Shown piece after piece: positions 1 through 8,230 of a stretch of 40,236 nt of DNA. A program made the position numbers and the translations under genes. The stretch is taken from the NCBI GenBank assembly GCA_937872515.1, contig CALMSX010000035.1, forward strand, positions 1 to 40,236, written 5' to 3'. This stretch comes from an uncultured Bacteroidota bacterium. GTDB lineage: Bacteria > Bacteroidota > Bacteroidia > Chitinophagales > Saprospiraceae. Positions within the stretch are counted from its first letter, which is position 1, and each line of letters begins with the position of its first letter. Under the pieces are notes generated by a model. The model was not told where the DNA came from, did not search any database, and was given only the letters and a program-made list of their open reading frames with translations.

Positions 1-1256
1 GGATCAATTATAAATTGAGTTGCAGACCGAAGATGTCTACTCATGGTTACCGCCAAAACCCGGCCGTCATCCCAATGAAAGGTAGTGAAATCAAAGGTGG
101 CAGGTGTTAGTGTAGGGGCATTGATGGTAACAAAGGCAGTGTCGAGCGTTGCAAAATTGATATAGGTATATCCCTTGCCATTGTACACATAGTCTTCTCC
201 TTCATGCAAGGTAGGAACTCTGTTGGATATAAAGTACGGGTCAAAAACAACCTTGTATTTTTTGACAAAGCCTTTTTCATAGTCAAATTGATGCATATAG
301 TAACCAGCATCAAAACACAGCAAATATTGTTTAAACAACCTTACTTTGGTAGTCATAAACCCTGCGGCATAAGAGACACCCTTGCTGCTGCTCAACAAGG
401 CTTCTTTTTTCAAATCGTAGGTCACTACATGGTAGTTGTCAATCTGTGAACCCATCACCACGAGATAATCATCTTTAACATGAACACTGGTGGTTGAGTA
501 AAAACTAAGTTTGGCTTCAGGGAATTTTGTGAGGCTCTTGTCAATAGGATCATACTTTACAGGTACACCTTTGTCAACGTACCAGTAATTGCCCTCCCCA
601 AAATTAAAAATGGGTTGATAGTTGAGATTTTTAACAATCAGTTTTTTTTCACCGGTCTTAATATTGATGACATCAAAACGGGAAGTGGTTGCACCGGAGG
701 GACCTTCAAAAGAATGGCAAACAAATTCATGGCCATTTCTGCACAATGGAGTGCCATATTCTCCATTCCATCGTTCTATACCTTTGTCGTAGTCGAGTAT
801 AAAGTACAACTCGTAACCCGTTACCTTTTCATCCAATTTGAGTAAACAGTAGTCGAGGTCATAATACAAACTTTCTGCATAGGCATAAAAGCCCTCAGGC
901 CTCTCGTAACTGTACAATTTTTTTTGGGTAAGATGAAAGGTAAACTGATGCGTACCATTCTGAAAAATCATCCATTCTCCAAAAAACCGGGTTGCCTCTG
1001 CAAATGTGTAAACACCGGACATCTTTTGTTCAAAAATCAAACGCGCATCCTCAGGACCCTTTAGCTGAAAAATTCTAACATCCCCGGTTGAGAACATAGA
1101 AATGAGGTATTGGGTGCCATTCCACTCGTAACCTGTTTCAAAATGAGTGTGGAGATTGTTGTGAATATCGGTCAGTCGCTCCTGTGCCCTCAACCCCAGC
1201 AAGAGTAGGATGCAAAATGTTGTAAGCATAAACTTTTTCACAATACATGGTTCCAT
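1..1256 (-). CDS. Secreted protein of unknown function, N-terminal part (3' end beyond window)
   Basis: The minus strand is open without a stop from 1256 to the left edge, about 418 codons, so the C-terminus is missing. Two starts are possible: ATG at 1256 or GTG at 1241. The GTG gives a clean signal peptide (VKKFMLTTFCILLLLGLRAQ), and a TATCTTTG promoter-like element at 1268-1261 would put transcription start inside the ATG version, so I prefer GTG 1241. The mature part is rich in aromatic residues and beta-strand-like segments (for example TGYEWNGTQYLISMFSTG, and a GVPVKYDPIDKSLTKFPEAK stretch), which fits a beta-propeller-like fold, but I recognise no family. No lipobox is visible, so it is probably periplasmic or exported. 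Whether it has a T9SS tail cannot be seen. Confidence 0.8.
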   Translation of the reverse strand, partial: MEPCIVKKFMLTTFCILLLLGLRAQERLTDIHNNLHTHFETGYEWNGTQYLISMFSTGDVRIFQLKGPEDARLIFEQKMSGVYTFAEATRFFGEWMIFQNGTHQFTFHLTQKKLYSYERPEGFYAYAESLYYDLDYCLLKLDEKVTGYELYFILDYDKGIERWNGEYGTPLCRNGHEFVCHSFEGPSGATTSRFDVINIKTGEKKLIVKNLNYQPIFNFGEGNYWYVDKGVPVKYDPIDKSLTKFPEAKLSFYSTTSVHVKDDYLVVMGSQIDNYHVVTYDLKKEALLSSSKGVSYAAGFMTTKVRLFKQYLLCFDAGYYMHQFDYEKGFVKKYKVVFDPYFISNRVPTLHEGEDYVYNGKGYTYINFATLDTAFVTINAPTLTPATFDFTTFHWDDGRVLAVTMSRHLRSATQFIID

Positions 1257-1260
1257 CTTT

Positions 1261-1268
1261 CAAAGATA
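1261..1268 (-). promoter_or_regulatory. Bacteroidota-type -7 element (TATCTTTG) of the left-edge gene
   Basis: It reads TATCTTTG on the minus strand and matches the Bacteroidota TAnnTTTG consensus. It lies 19 bases before the GTG at 1241. No TTTG -33 element at the usual spacing was found. It supports the GTG start over the ATG at 1256. Confidence 0.4.
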
Positions 1269-1507
1269 AGTTTTGACGGCATGTCATGAAATATTGCTTT
1301 ATTATTTTGTCGGCAATTTTTTGTAATTAATTAGGGGTCAATATTTTATTTTTACAAATCATCGATAGCTTCACTTATATTTTGTTTTAATGTTTTATTT
1401 ATTGGATAGCAGAATAAAATTTGATAGTAGATTCCTGGTTTCGTTGGGGTAAATCTGCAATTGGGTTTAATAGCAAGGGCTACGAATGGAATCGTAGTGT
1501 TGTGGTG

Positions 1508-1744
1508 TTATTCTTTTTCTCTTCTTTGGAGATATTCTTCCGGATAGTCGCGCACCCGGTAACTTAATGTTCTTAAGGCAGAGGTCCCTTCTTTTCGCCA
1601 GGCATCTATTTCATGAACGTTGAGTTCAAAGGTTATGGTGTAGATGGCAACGGTGCCACATATCACCTCAAAATATAACTTTCCACTCTCATCTTCAGTC
1701 AATTGGTAGTCCCAGTTACTATCCTCGATTATTTTACGCTCCAC
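1508..1744 (-). CDS. Conserved-looking small protein of unknown function (78 aa)
   Basis: The start is GTG at 1744, two bases after the stop of the preceding gene, so it is probably translationally coupled and the last gene of the signalling operon. The protein is short, acidic at the N-terminus and arginine/glutamate-rich at the C-terminus (DYPEEYLQRREKE), with no signal peptide or membrane segment. It looks like a small soluble alpha/beta protein. I do not recognise the family. About 250 AT-rich bases without a gene separate it from the left-edge gene. Confidence 0.65.
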   Translation of the reverse strand: MERKIIEDSNWDYQLTEDESGKLYFEVICGTVAIYTITFELNVHEIDAWRKEGTSALRTLSYRVRDYPEEYLQRREKE

Positions 1745-1746
1745 GG

Positions 1747-2421
1747 TTAAATGTAAATGTTTTTGTAAATCCTCTGACTTCCAAATTTAAATGTCTTTAG
1801 TTTCAGCAATGGCTTTTTACCAGGCTTAAGTTTTTTCACTTGAGAGACAACGCTTTCTTTGCCATCATCCTCTTCCAAGTAAGGCATTTTGGTATATTCA
1901 GCCTTTCCTGTATTAAAATTAAAATCATAGGTTTCCATAACATTATCTATGGGATTCATGGTACTATGAGTGGCGCCAATAAGGTACCAGTCGTTTTGCT
2001 GAAGTCGCCACTTATAGGTATAATCCCATTTGAAATTACTACCTCCATAATAGGATACGTGAACTACTTTATTTTCAATAAATAATTCAGCAAGGGGATC
2101 GCCAAATACACCGCCATCGTCGCTCAACATAGTAGATTCGTTCGATTGAACACTCAAATGATAGCCTCCTTCTTTTTGTCCCAATAAGATAAATAGGATC
2201 CGGGGTTGCTGATTGTGGTCAGTTTCTTTTAGGTTTTGAACTCCTTTTATGGACTCAATAATTAAAACTGCATCTGTGATCGTATCTGCATCCAGATGAC
2301 CCATCACATGCTGGATCACTTGATATCCTTTTGGAATAAAGTCATCTGCCGTTTTTCCTTTATTCGGCAATACAGGATAAAGATAAGCCCAACCCAAAAG
2401 TATTAAGAGAAAAGTATGCAT
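1747..2421 (-). CDS. Exported protein of unknown function with an FG-GAP-like start (224 aa)
   Basis: The first 20 residues are hydrophobic (MHTFLLILLGWAYLYPVLP) and act as a signal peptide or N-terminal anchor. Next comes FIPKGYQVIQHVMGHLDADTITDAVLIIE, an acidic 'D-x-D-x-D' pattern like the calcium-binding FG-GAP/VCBS-type segment at the start of many uncharacterised Bacteroidota periplasmic proteins. A GDPLAELFIENKVVHVSYYGGSN segment follows. The C-terminus is lysine-rich. It starts one base after the LytTR regulator stop, so it belongs to the same transcript and may be an accessory or output of the signalling system. No enzyme motif is visible. Confidence 0.75.
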   Translation of the reverse strand: MHTFLLILLGWAYLYPVLPNKGKTADDFIPKGYQVIQHVMGHLDADTITDAVLIIESIKGVQNLKETDHNQQPRILFILLGQKEGGYHLSVQSNESTMLSDDGGVFGDPLAELFIENKVVHVSYYGGSNFKWDYTYKWRLQQNDWYLIGATHSTMNPIDNVMETYDFNFNTGKAEYTKMPYLEEDDGKESVVSQVKKLKPGKKPLLKLKTFKFGSQRIYKNIYI

Positions 2422-2422
2422 G

Positions 2423-3181
2423 TTACTGATTTAACCATTGTTTAAACTCCTGACTGTTTTCACTGCTTACCATGATTTCACGTTTGGCAGCCGGATTGAG
2501 TTCAATTTTAATTCTGCTCTTGCTCAAAATAACCATGGAATGGATGGCGGTTATATGCGTTATGAAACTGCGATTTAGTCGGAAAAAATGATTGGGATTT
2601 AATACTACTTCCAGGTCCGATAGTCTGTAGTCAACAATAAACCTTGACCCATCCCTTTTAACCAGGTAAACATACCTGTCTTCTCCTTCAAAATAGGCAA
2701 TTTGTTCGATCGGCACACTCAAAAGTTTTTCACCTCTATTCACCATAAATCTTTCCTGAAAGGTTTTTGGTTCAAGAGCAATGGCCTTTTTTAACCACTC
2801 CATCGAGATGGGGGCGTGCTGTTGAAAGCGGATCTTGTATTTTTCAAGGCTGATTTTTAACTCTTCTTCCCCAATAGGTTTTAACAAATAATCAATGCTA
2901 TTGACTTTGAATGCTTTTAAAGCGTATGCATCATAAGCCGTCGTAAATATTATTGGAATATCCACTTTGACCTGATCAAAAATGGCAAAACTTGAGCCGT
3001 CTGCCAAATGAATGTCCATGAAGATGAGGTCTGCACTTTCGTTTTCTAACCAGGTTACAGCCTCTGATATAGTAGTAAGCTGAGCTAAAATTATTGCCTC
3101 CGGGTCTACCCGTTTGAGCTGCCTTTCCAGGTGTTCCTGAGCAGGTTTTTCATCTTCTATGATCAATACTTTTAGTTTCAT
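2423..3181 (-). CDS. LytTR-family response regulator
   Basis: A receiver domain (residues 1-120) carries the acidic pocket E9-D10-E11, phospho-acceptor D56 (FMDIHLADG), T80/T81 and K101 (LLKPIG). A LytTR DNA-binding domain (about 140-250) contains FMVNRGEKLLSVPIEQIAYFEGEDRYVYL and FFRLNRSFI, typical of AlgR/LytR-type beta-fold binding domains. It is the DNA-binding output of a two-component system and lies 10 bases after the receiver/kinase gene, whose LytS-type kinase core is the usual partner of LytTR regulators. The pairing is inferred from this. The regulated promoter is unknown. Confidence 0.95.
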   Translation of the reverse strand: MKLKVLIIEDEKPAQEHLERQLKRVDPEAIILAQLTTISEAVTWLENESADLIFMDIHLADGSSFAIFDQVKVDIPIIFTTAYDAYALKAFKVNSIDYLLKPIGEEELKISLEKYKIRFQQHAPISMEWLKKAIALEPKTFQERFMVNRGEKLLSVPIEQIAYFEGEDRYVYLVKRDGSRFIVDYRLSDLEVVLNPNHFFRLNRSFITHITAIHSMVILSKSRIKIELNPAAKREIMVSSENSQEFKQWLNQ

Positions 3182-3191
3182 TTTAAAGGTA

Positions 3192-4193
3192 TTAAAACTC
3201 CGGAATTAAGGGCAATGTTACTTTAAATATTTCTATATTTTTTTCAATGTTGAGGTCCATGCCAGTCAACAAAACATACCTGCTTCTCAAATTTTTCAAT
3301 CCAAGTCCGGTGGATGGTTCTTCTATGGGTCGCAGTGCTAAATTATTAGCAACTTCTAAGGTGTTTCCTTTCTGGGTGATTGTGATTTCCAACGTTTGGT
3401 TATCCGATATTATATTGTGCTTAATACTGTTTTCTGCTAACAACTGCAGGGCAAATGGAGGCAAAACATAGCGTAATTCATCAATGGCCAATTTGAGTTT
3501 TAAATTCGAGCCAAATCTCATTTTTTGTAAGTAAATGTAACTGTCAAGAAGTTCAATTTCTCTTTCAAGGGGTATCAGTTTTTCATCTCCCATCTCCAAT
3601 ATTTGCCGATACATGCGTGCAAACTGAACGGTAAACTTTATGGCAGTCTCGGGTTCACTGCCTATCAATGACACTAATGTGTTAAGACAATTGAATAAAA
3701 AGTGAGGGTTGATTTGGTCCTTTAATACTTCAAATCGACTAGCTAAATTTTCTTTTTCCTGTTGGAGGTTTTTTAATAAGAGTGCCTGGTTCTCCTCTTT
3801 GAGTTTATTATTGTGTTCCCTTAATGCAAATGCATCCAGGGCGTTGTCAATGATCAGTTTGAGCTCTTCAAACTTCCAGGGTTTTGTAATGTAATAGTAT
3901 ATTTTACCTTTATTGATCGCATCAATGGTAGCCTGCATATCACTATAGCCGGTAAGTATCATTCTTATGATTTTGGGATGTTGCTCACTCAGCATTGTTA
4001 AAAATTCTACCCCACTAGTACCAGGCATCCGTTGATCACTGATCACTAACTGAATTTTATGATCATTTAACAATGAAATAGCCTCTTCTGCAGTCCCAGC
4101 TGTTAAAACCTTGTAATGTCGCCTGAATACGGCATGAAAGGCAGCTAGATTATCAGCTTCATCATCAAGGTATAAAATTGTATAGAGAGGCAT
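3192..4193 (-). CDS. Receiver / LytS-type sensor histidine kinase fusion
   Basis: The N-terminal receiver (1-120) has D10-D11-E12, phospho-acceptor D53 in ISDQRMPG, T81 and K104 (TKPW). A coiled-coil linker (about 125-160) leads to a LytS-type dimerisation/phospho-acceptor segment with H164 in DQINPHFLFNCLNTL. A GHKL ATPase domain follows, with N-box LLAENSIKHNI and G-box TGLGLKNLRSRY. There is no transmembrane segment, so it is a cytoplasmic kinase whose input is probably phosphorylation of its own receiver, making it a relay. The upstream TPR kinase of the same operon is the obvious candidate donor (inference). The LytTR regulator 10 bases downstream is the likely recipient. Confidence 0.93.
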   Translation of the reverse strand: MPLYTILYLDDEADNLAAFHAVFRRHYKVLTAGTAEEAISLLNDHKIQLVISDQRMPGTSGVEFLTMLSEQHPKIIRMILTGYSDMQATIDAINKGKIYYYITKPWKFEELKLIIDNALDAFALREHNNKLKEENQALLLKNLQQEKENLASRFEVLKDQINPHFLFNCLNTLVSLIGSEPETAIKFTVQFARMYRQILEMGDEKLIPLEREIELLDSYIYLQKMRFGSNLKLKLAIDELRYVLPPFALQLLAENSIKHNIISDNQTLEITITQKGNTLEVANNLALRPIEEPSTGLGLKNLRSRYVLLTGMDLNIEKNIEIFKVTLPLIPEF

Positions 4194-4196
4194 TCC

Positions 4197-4505
4197 TTAT
4201 TTGGATTTATAACCCAGCAAAAATACGATTAAAAATAAGATGGTATTCAACACAATGTAAAACTTCCAAACTGGTTCCATATTGGGTGTTCCACCTCTTG
4301 CATCTAACATCATTGTATAAATGAATCGACAGGCCAACAGCCAAAGAGCTACATTGATGATCAACCATAATAATTGGACTGAAATGCCAACCCCCAGACA
4401 CCTAACCAAAATGAGTTTAAAAAACAAATAGAGGCCATGAGTAACCAAAACGGCGTAGATTATCAGACACACCAGCACGAACCCCAAAAGAATGCCCATT
4501 TTCAA
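4197..4505 (-). CDS. Small membrane protein of unknown function (102 aa)
   Basis: The protein is almost entirely hydrophobic, with about three membrane segments (roughly residues 3-32, 38-67 and 80-99) and a short lysine C-terminus. No family is recognised. Its stop is three bases from the start of the receiver/kinase gene, which argues for co-expression with that soluble kinase. It could be a membrane tether or sensor subunit, but that is inference from position only. Confidence 0.7.
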   Translation of the reverse strand: MKMGILLGFVLVCLIIYAVLVTHGLYLFFKLILVRCLGVGISVQLLWLIINVALWLLACRFIYTMMLDARGGTPNMEPVWKFYIVLNTILFLIVFLLGYKSK

Positions 4506-4598
4506 TGATTTGGAACAAAATTACAATCGGCTTTGGATTTCAATTTTTCTTTTGCAGTGAAAGAGGAAAATGGGGTAGTGAGTAGTGGCCGGTTTATT

Positions 4599-5339
4599 TT
4601 ATAAATGTGCAAACATCATGGCCCCAAAAGAGGTAAATCCCCAAACCCACTGTTGCCACGGATTTTTGCAGGCTGCCAAGTCTGATAAAACTTCAACCCA
4701 TCTGAAAGGAAGGTAAAAGAAGAAATAAAACAGTATGAGTTGAGGTAGATGAGTGATAATACTCGGACCTGTTGAAGATGTCAATTCTGTCAATAAGTTT
4801 CCAAGGAAGATTGAAAAATAAGCTGTGTAAATGAGAACTAAGCTACGTGACCACATTTCACGTACGGCAGATTTTGTTTGAGGTACGGGTTCCAAAGTAT
4901 AACGAATTATTAATATTTCTCCAAATACTATCCCTGCACCAGCTACATAGATGAAAAATTGAATTTGCCATGGGGGATCATCCTGATGGAATATTAACTT
5001 TTGGCCCATCTGATAAATTACGGGTATAACCAGGTAAGTCATCTTGCAATAGCTTCGCCAAATAACGTTGAAAAGCAACATAATCCCAAACAAACAGCTT
5101 TGACTGAATCGATTCCAAAGGATGTTTTGTTGCGGATTTAGAGCTATAAATGTACGACTAATCAGGTATTTACTTGCCTTTACTTCAAAGGCAAGTAAAA
5201 TTACCAAAAGCCCTTTTAATTCCAGAGGTAAATCTATTATTGAGAGTTGCTTATCTGTACCAGAATTGGATAGTAAATAGGACACTAATGCCAATATTAC
5301 ATTGAAAAAGGCGCCCTTGTAACCACTGAAAGGGATCAA
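4599..5339 (-). CDS. Polytopic membrane protein of unknown function (246 aa)
   Basis: About six hydrophobic segments are visible, including GLLVILLAFEV, LFGIMLLFNVIW, FFIYVAGAGIVFGEILII, LVLIYTAYFSIFLGNLL and LILFYFFFYLPFRWVEVL. The ATG at 5339 overlaps the stop of the preceding gene by four bases, which indicates translational coupling. No catalytic motif or known family is recognised. A 93-base gap separates it from the 102-residue membrane protein downstream. Charged loops (QDDPPW, EPVPQTKSAVREMW) lie between the segments. Confidence 0.75.
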   Translation of the reverse strand: MIPFSGYKGAFFNVILALVSYLLSNSGTDKQLSIIDLPLELKGLLVILLAFEVKASKYLISRTFIALNPQQNILWNRFSQSCLFGIMLLFNVIWRSYCKMTYLVIPVIYQMGQKLIFHQDDPPWQIQFFIYVAGAGIVFGEILIIRYTLEPVPQTKSAVREMWSRSLVLIYTAYFSIFLGNLLTELTSSTGPSIITHLPQLILFYFFFYLPFRWVEVLSDLAACKNPWQQWVWGFTSFGAMMFAHL

Positions 5340-6052
5340 GTGTTTTCTTTTTTTGCTGATAAAACCAGGAGAAGCAGGGCAGGGGTATACAACAACCCGG
5401 TAAGAGCTCTGGCCAGTAAGGCTAGTTCATTTTCGGGAAAAAGCAAGGGAAGTACCACCGTTAAATCACAAAGAAAAAAGAAAACCATGCCCCAAAGGAT
5501 CTTTTGTGATTGACTGCGGGTAAATTCAGGTCTAAGTTCCGCCAGTTGGGCGCTAATTAGTGATACCACTAAAACAAATGCATATTTTAGAATGGGGTCT
5601 TGTATAGGAAGATCGATAGGATTTTTGTCTATCAGGGTATAGATTATGGTATAAAGGATTGTACCTGTCAGGAATGCATATAATACTTTTAATTTATTTT
5701 TCTTCAGCTGGTCCAATGGGGGTGCATGACGCAAAATCAAAAGTACCTGAACAATGATAAAGAACAACATACCTATTTGCAATAGGTTGGCAAGTATGAG
5801 AAATCCATCTGCCACAACGGTCAAAAGAAAAGCATATAAGAGAAGGCGGACATTTTTGAGGTGTGATTGATGGTAATACAATATGCCCGCCATCATGGCA
5901 ATTATTAGGGTTCTGCCAAATCTGAATATTTTACTTAACCCATCATCTTGGAACGGTAAACCATTTTGCCAATATTGTACATCCACAATGGTGTTACCCA
6001 GGGTAAATAACACAGAGAGAATAAAAAGCCATTTCCATGTTTTCATTGACAA
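5336..6052 (-). CDS. Membrane protein, possibly YhhN/TMEM86-like
   Basis: About eight hydrophobic segments span the protein. Two of them contain an acidic residue in a pattern recalling the YhhN/TMEM86 (lysoplasmalogenase-like) family: TVVADGFLILANLLQIGMLFF and FFFLCDLTVVLPLL. The match is by eye and weak, so a lipid-ether hydrolase role is only a possibility. It sits 12 bases after the TPR kinase stop and overlaps the next membrane gene by four bases. An alternative reading is that it is a dedicated membrane partner of the kinases in this operon. Confidence 0.7.
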   Translation of the reverse strand: MSMKTWKWLFILSVLFTLGNTIVDVQYWQNGLPFQDDGLSKIFRFGRTLIIAMMAGILYYHQSHLKNVRLLLYAFLLTVVADGFLILANLLQIGMLFFIIVQVLLILRHAPPLDQLKKNKLKVLYAFLTGTILYTIIYTLIDKNPIDLPIQDPILKYAFVLVVSLISAQLAELRPEFTRSQSQKILWGMVFFFLCDLTVVLPLLFPENELALLARALTGLLYTPALLLLVLSAKKENT

Positions 6053-6064
6053 AAATTCAGGAAG

Positions 6065-8176
6065 TTACAGTGGTAGTTTTATTATAAAGGTGGTGCCCGA
6101 ACCTGGCTCAGAATCTACCGTTATATCTCCTCCGTGTTCTTTGATGATGGCATAGCTGATGGCCAACCCAAGGCCGGTGCCTTTGCCAATGTCTTTGGTG
6201 GTAAAAAAGGGTTCAAAAACTTTATTTTGGGTTTCTTTATCCATACCCATGCCCGTATCCGTTATTGAAATGAGGCAGTGATTGCCTTCGAGAATGGTTT
6301 CTATTTTTATTTTTCCTGCTCCACGGATCGCTTGAATGGCATTGTCAAGCATATTTAAAAATACCTGGTTTATTTTACTTACCTGGCATTTAACATAGCC
6401 GCCAAAAAGGTATTTTTTTTCTATACTTATAATGTCTTTGGTTTTATGGTGTAGCAGAGTTAGGGCAGCATCTATTCCATTCTCTATTTTGTAGTCTATT
6501 TTTTCAGGTCCGGTATCCCTGGCAAAGGTCTTAAGGCCTTGAATGATTTCCGCTGTCCTTTGTGAACCATTCATAATAATTTGTAGCAAAGATTGCAATT
6601 CTGCATTGAAATTTTTGAGATCCAGGTTGTTTAAATAATGAATTAATCGATCGAGATCTTTTATATCTGCATCTGGGTTTTTGTTAATTTGAATCAGCAC
6701 TTCAAAAAGAGGACTCAACTCTTCATAATCCATTTTCAAAGCTTCGGCGCTTGCGTGCATGGAACTCACCGGATTATTGAGCTCATGAGCAATACCGGCA
6801 GTCATAACACCAATAGATGCCATTTTTTCTGAGTGTACCAATTGATGGTGTGTTTCGTTTAGGTGACTGAGAAGTTTTTCTTTTTCCGACAATAGTTTTT
6901 GGGTTTGCCCTTGTTCGTCTGATAATAATTTGAGCGCCTTATTGCGAGCATAAAACAAAACGATAAGGAAGGTCGAAAGTAATAACAGAATAACGATACC
7001 GGCAATTAGTATCTGCCTGATTTGTTTGTTTTTTTTATTTTCTTTGTCCAATCTCAATACTTCATTTTCCCGTTCTTTGAGTTCATATGCAGCTTTCATG
7101 TCTTCTGCTTTTAACTGCAGAGATTCTTTGGTATTGATGTCATTAACCTCCTTGTATTTTTCAAGATATTGCAGTGCGGCCTCAATTCTGCCACTTTTTT
7201 TATGCATGTCGTATAAGGCTTCATATGCACTCAACTGATAAACCCTGGAATCTACTTGTGTACATTCTTTGATGGCTCTGTTGTAAAATTTTTCTGCTCT
7301 GTAATATTGTTGGCTTTCTTTGTACAAATTGCCCAGTTTGACCAACGATAGCCCAATGGTCCTGTACCTTTTGATGGTATCTGCTGCTTGCAGTGCAAGT
7401 AAATAAGTTGCTTCTGCTTTGTCATATTTTTTCCATTCCAAATAAGTGTCTCCTAGTCCAAGATAACTTATAACAAGACCCTCGTAGTTCTTTTTGGCTT
7501 TCCTTTTGGGTATGTCTTTAAGGTAAAAGGCCTCAGCCTGGGCATAATTTTTTTGTAAACGGTAGATGTCGGCATACAAGGTGGTTATGATTCCAATACG
7601 CATTGTGTCACGCAAGCTCTTTTTAAGGGCCAGCGATTTCTCTAAAAAATTTGAAGCAGTTTCTAATTCACCCAGCTGGATGTAAGCCCTTGCAATATCG
7701 TTGTACACTTCTGGAATCTCCGACCTTTTTCTGTCATATTTTTCATATAGTAATAAGGCCCGCATCTGATATTCCAAAGACAAAAAATTTCTGTTTTCAG
7801 TAGCATAAAAGGATCCCAGCCTGGCGTAGGTAGCCGCCATCCACAAACTGTCTTTTCCAACCCTCCCTGCTTTGATGGCTTCCTGGAAGGAGCGTTCTGC
7901 CCCCCCCATTAACCCCAATTGCTGATGCATCTTTCCAATGGTTTTAGAAAGATCTGCCAGGAGGTCAAATCTTTTGTAAAGCCTCAGCGTGTCTCTCAAT
8001 ACTAGTGCAGAGGATAAATCTTCTCTTTTTGTTGAGGTGTTGCCTTTTCCATATTTTTTATCAAAATCCTGCACTCTTTTTTCAAAATACCCTGGCTTTG
8101 TTTGAGAGCTTAAACGCATAGGCAGGCAGCTGAGCAGCATAAGGAGAAAAACCCATATTTTACATTGTCTAGACAT
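6065..8176 (-). CDS. TPR-containing membrane sensor histidine kinase
   Basis: A signal peptide (1-25) is followed by a long periplasmic tetratricopeptide array (about 55-350; for example a QAEAFYLKDIPKRKAKKNYEGL helix pair). One membrane helix follows (about 390-412, ILIAGIVILLLLSTFLIVLFY), then a coiled coil. The kinase core has H464 in GIAHELNNPVSSMHAS, N-box NQVFLNMLDNAIQAI, G1 ITDTGMGMDKE, the F-box FEPFFTTKDIGKGTG and G2 GLGLAISYAI. It has no receiver or DNA-binding domain, so its phosphate must go to another protein. The receiver/kinase and LytTR regulator downstream in the same operon are the best candidates. It is the first gene of the eight-gene set. Confidence 0.93.
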   Translation of the reverse strand: MSRQCKIWVFLLMLLSCLPMRLSSQTKPGYFEKRVQDFDKKYGKGNTSTKREDLSSALVLRDTLRLYKRFDLLADLSKTIGKMHQQLGLMGGAERSFQEAIKAGRVGKDSLWMAATYARLGSFYATENRNFLSLEYQMRALLLYEKYDRKRSEIPEVYNDIARAYIQLGELETASNFLEKSLALKKSLRDTMRIGIITTLYADIYRLQKNYAQAEAFYLKDIPKRKAKKNYEGLVISYLGLGDTYLEWKKYDKAEATYLLALQAADTIKRYRTIGLSLVKLGNLYKESQQYYRAEKFYNRAIKECTQVDSRVYQLSAYEALYDMHKKSGRIEAALQYLEKYKEVNDINTKESLQLKAEDMKAAYELKERENEVLRLDKENKKNKQIRQILIAGIVILLLLSTFLIVLFYARNKALKLLSDEQGQTQKLLSEKEKLLSHLNETHHQLVHSEKMASIGVMTAGIAHELNNPVSSMHASAEALKMDYEELSPLFEVLIQINKNPDADIKDLDRLIHYLNNLDLKNFNAELQSLLQIIMNGSQRTAEIIQGLKTFARDTGPEKIDYKIENGIDAALTLLHHKTKDIISIEKKYLFGGYVKCQVSKINQVFLNMLDNAIQAIRGAGKIKIETILEGNHCLISITDTGMGMDKETQNKVFEPFFTTKDIGKGTGLGLAISYAIIKEHGGDITVDSEPGSGTTFIIKLPL

Positions 8177-8204
8177 CTATGTATCTTCCTGCAGTTTTAT
8201 CGAT

Positions 8205-8212
8205 CAAAACTA
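8205..8212 (-). promoter_or_regulatory. TAGTTTTG -7 element before the signalling operon
   Basis: On the minus strand it reads TAGTTTTG and fits TAnnTTTG. It lies 28 bases before the ATG at 8176, in the 54-base gap between the TPR kinase and the upstream exported protein, so the operon may have its own promoter. No convincing -33 element was seen. Confidence 0.3.
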
Positions 8213-8230
8213 GGGCAAATTAAACGAATC

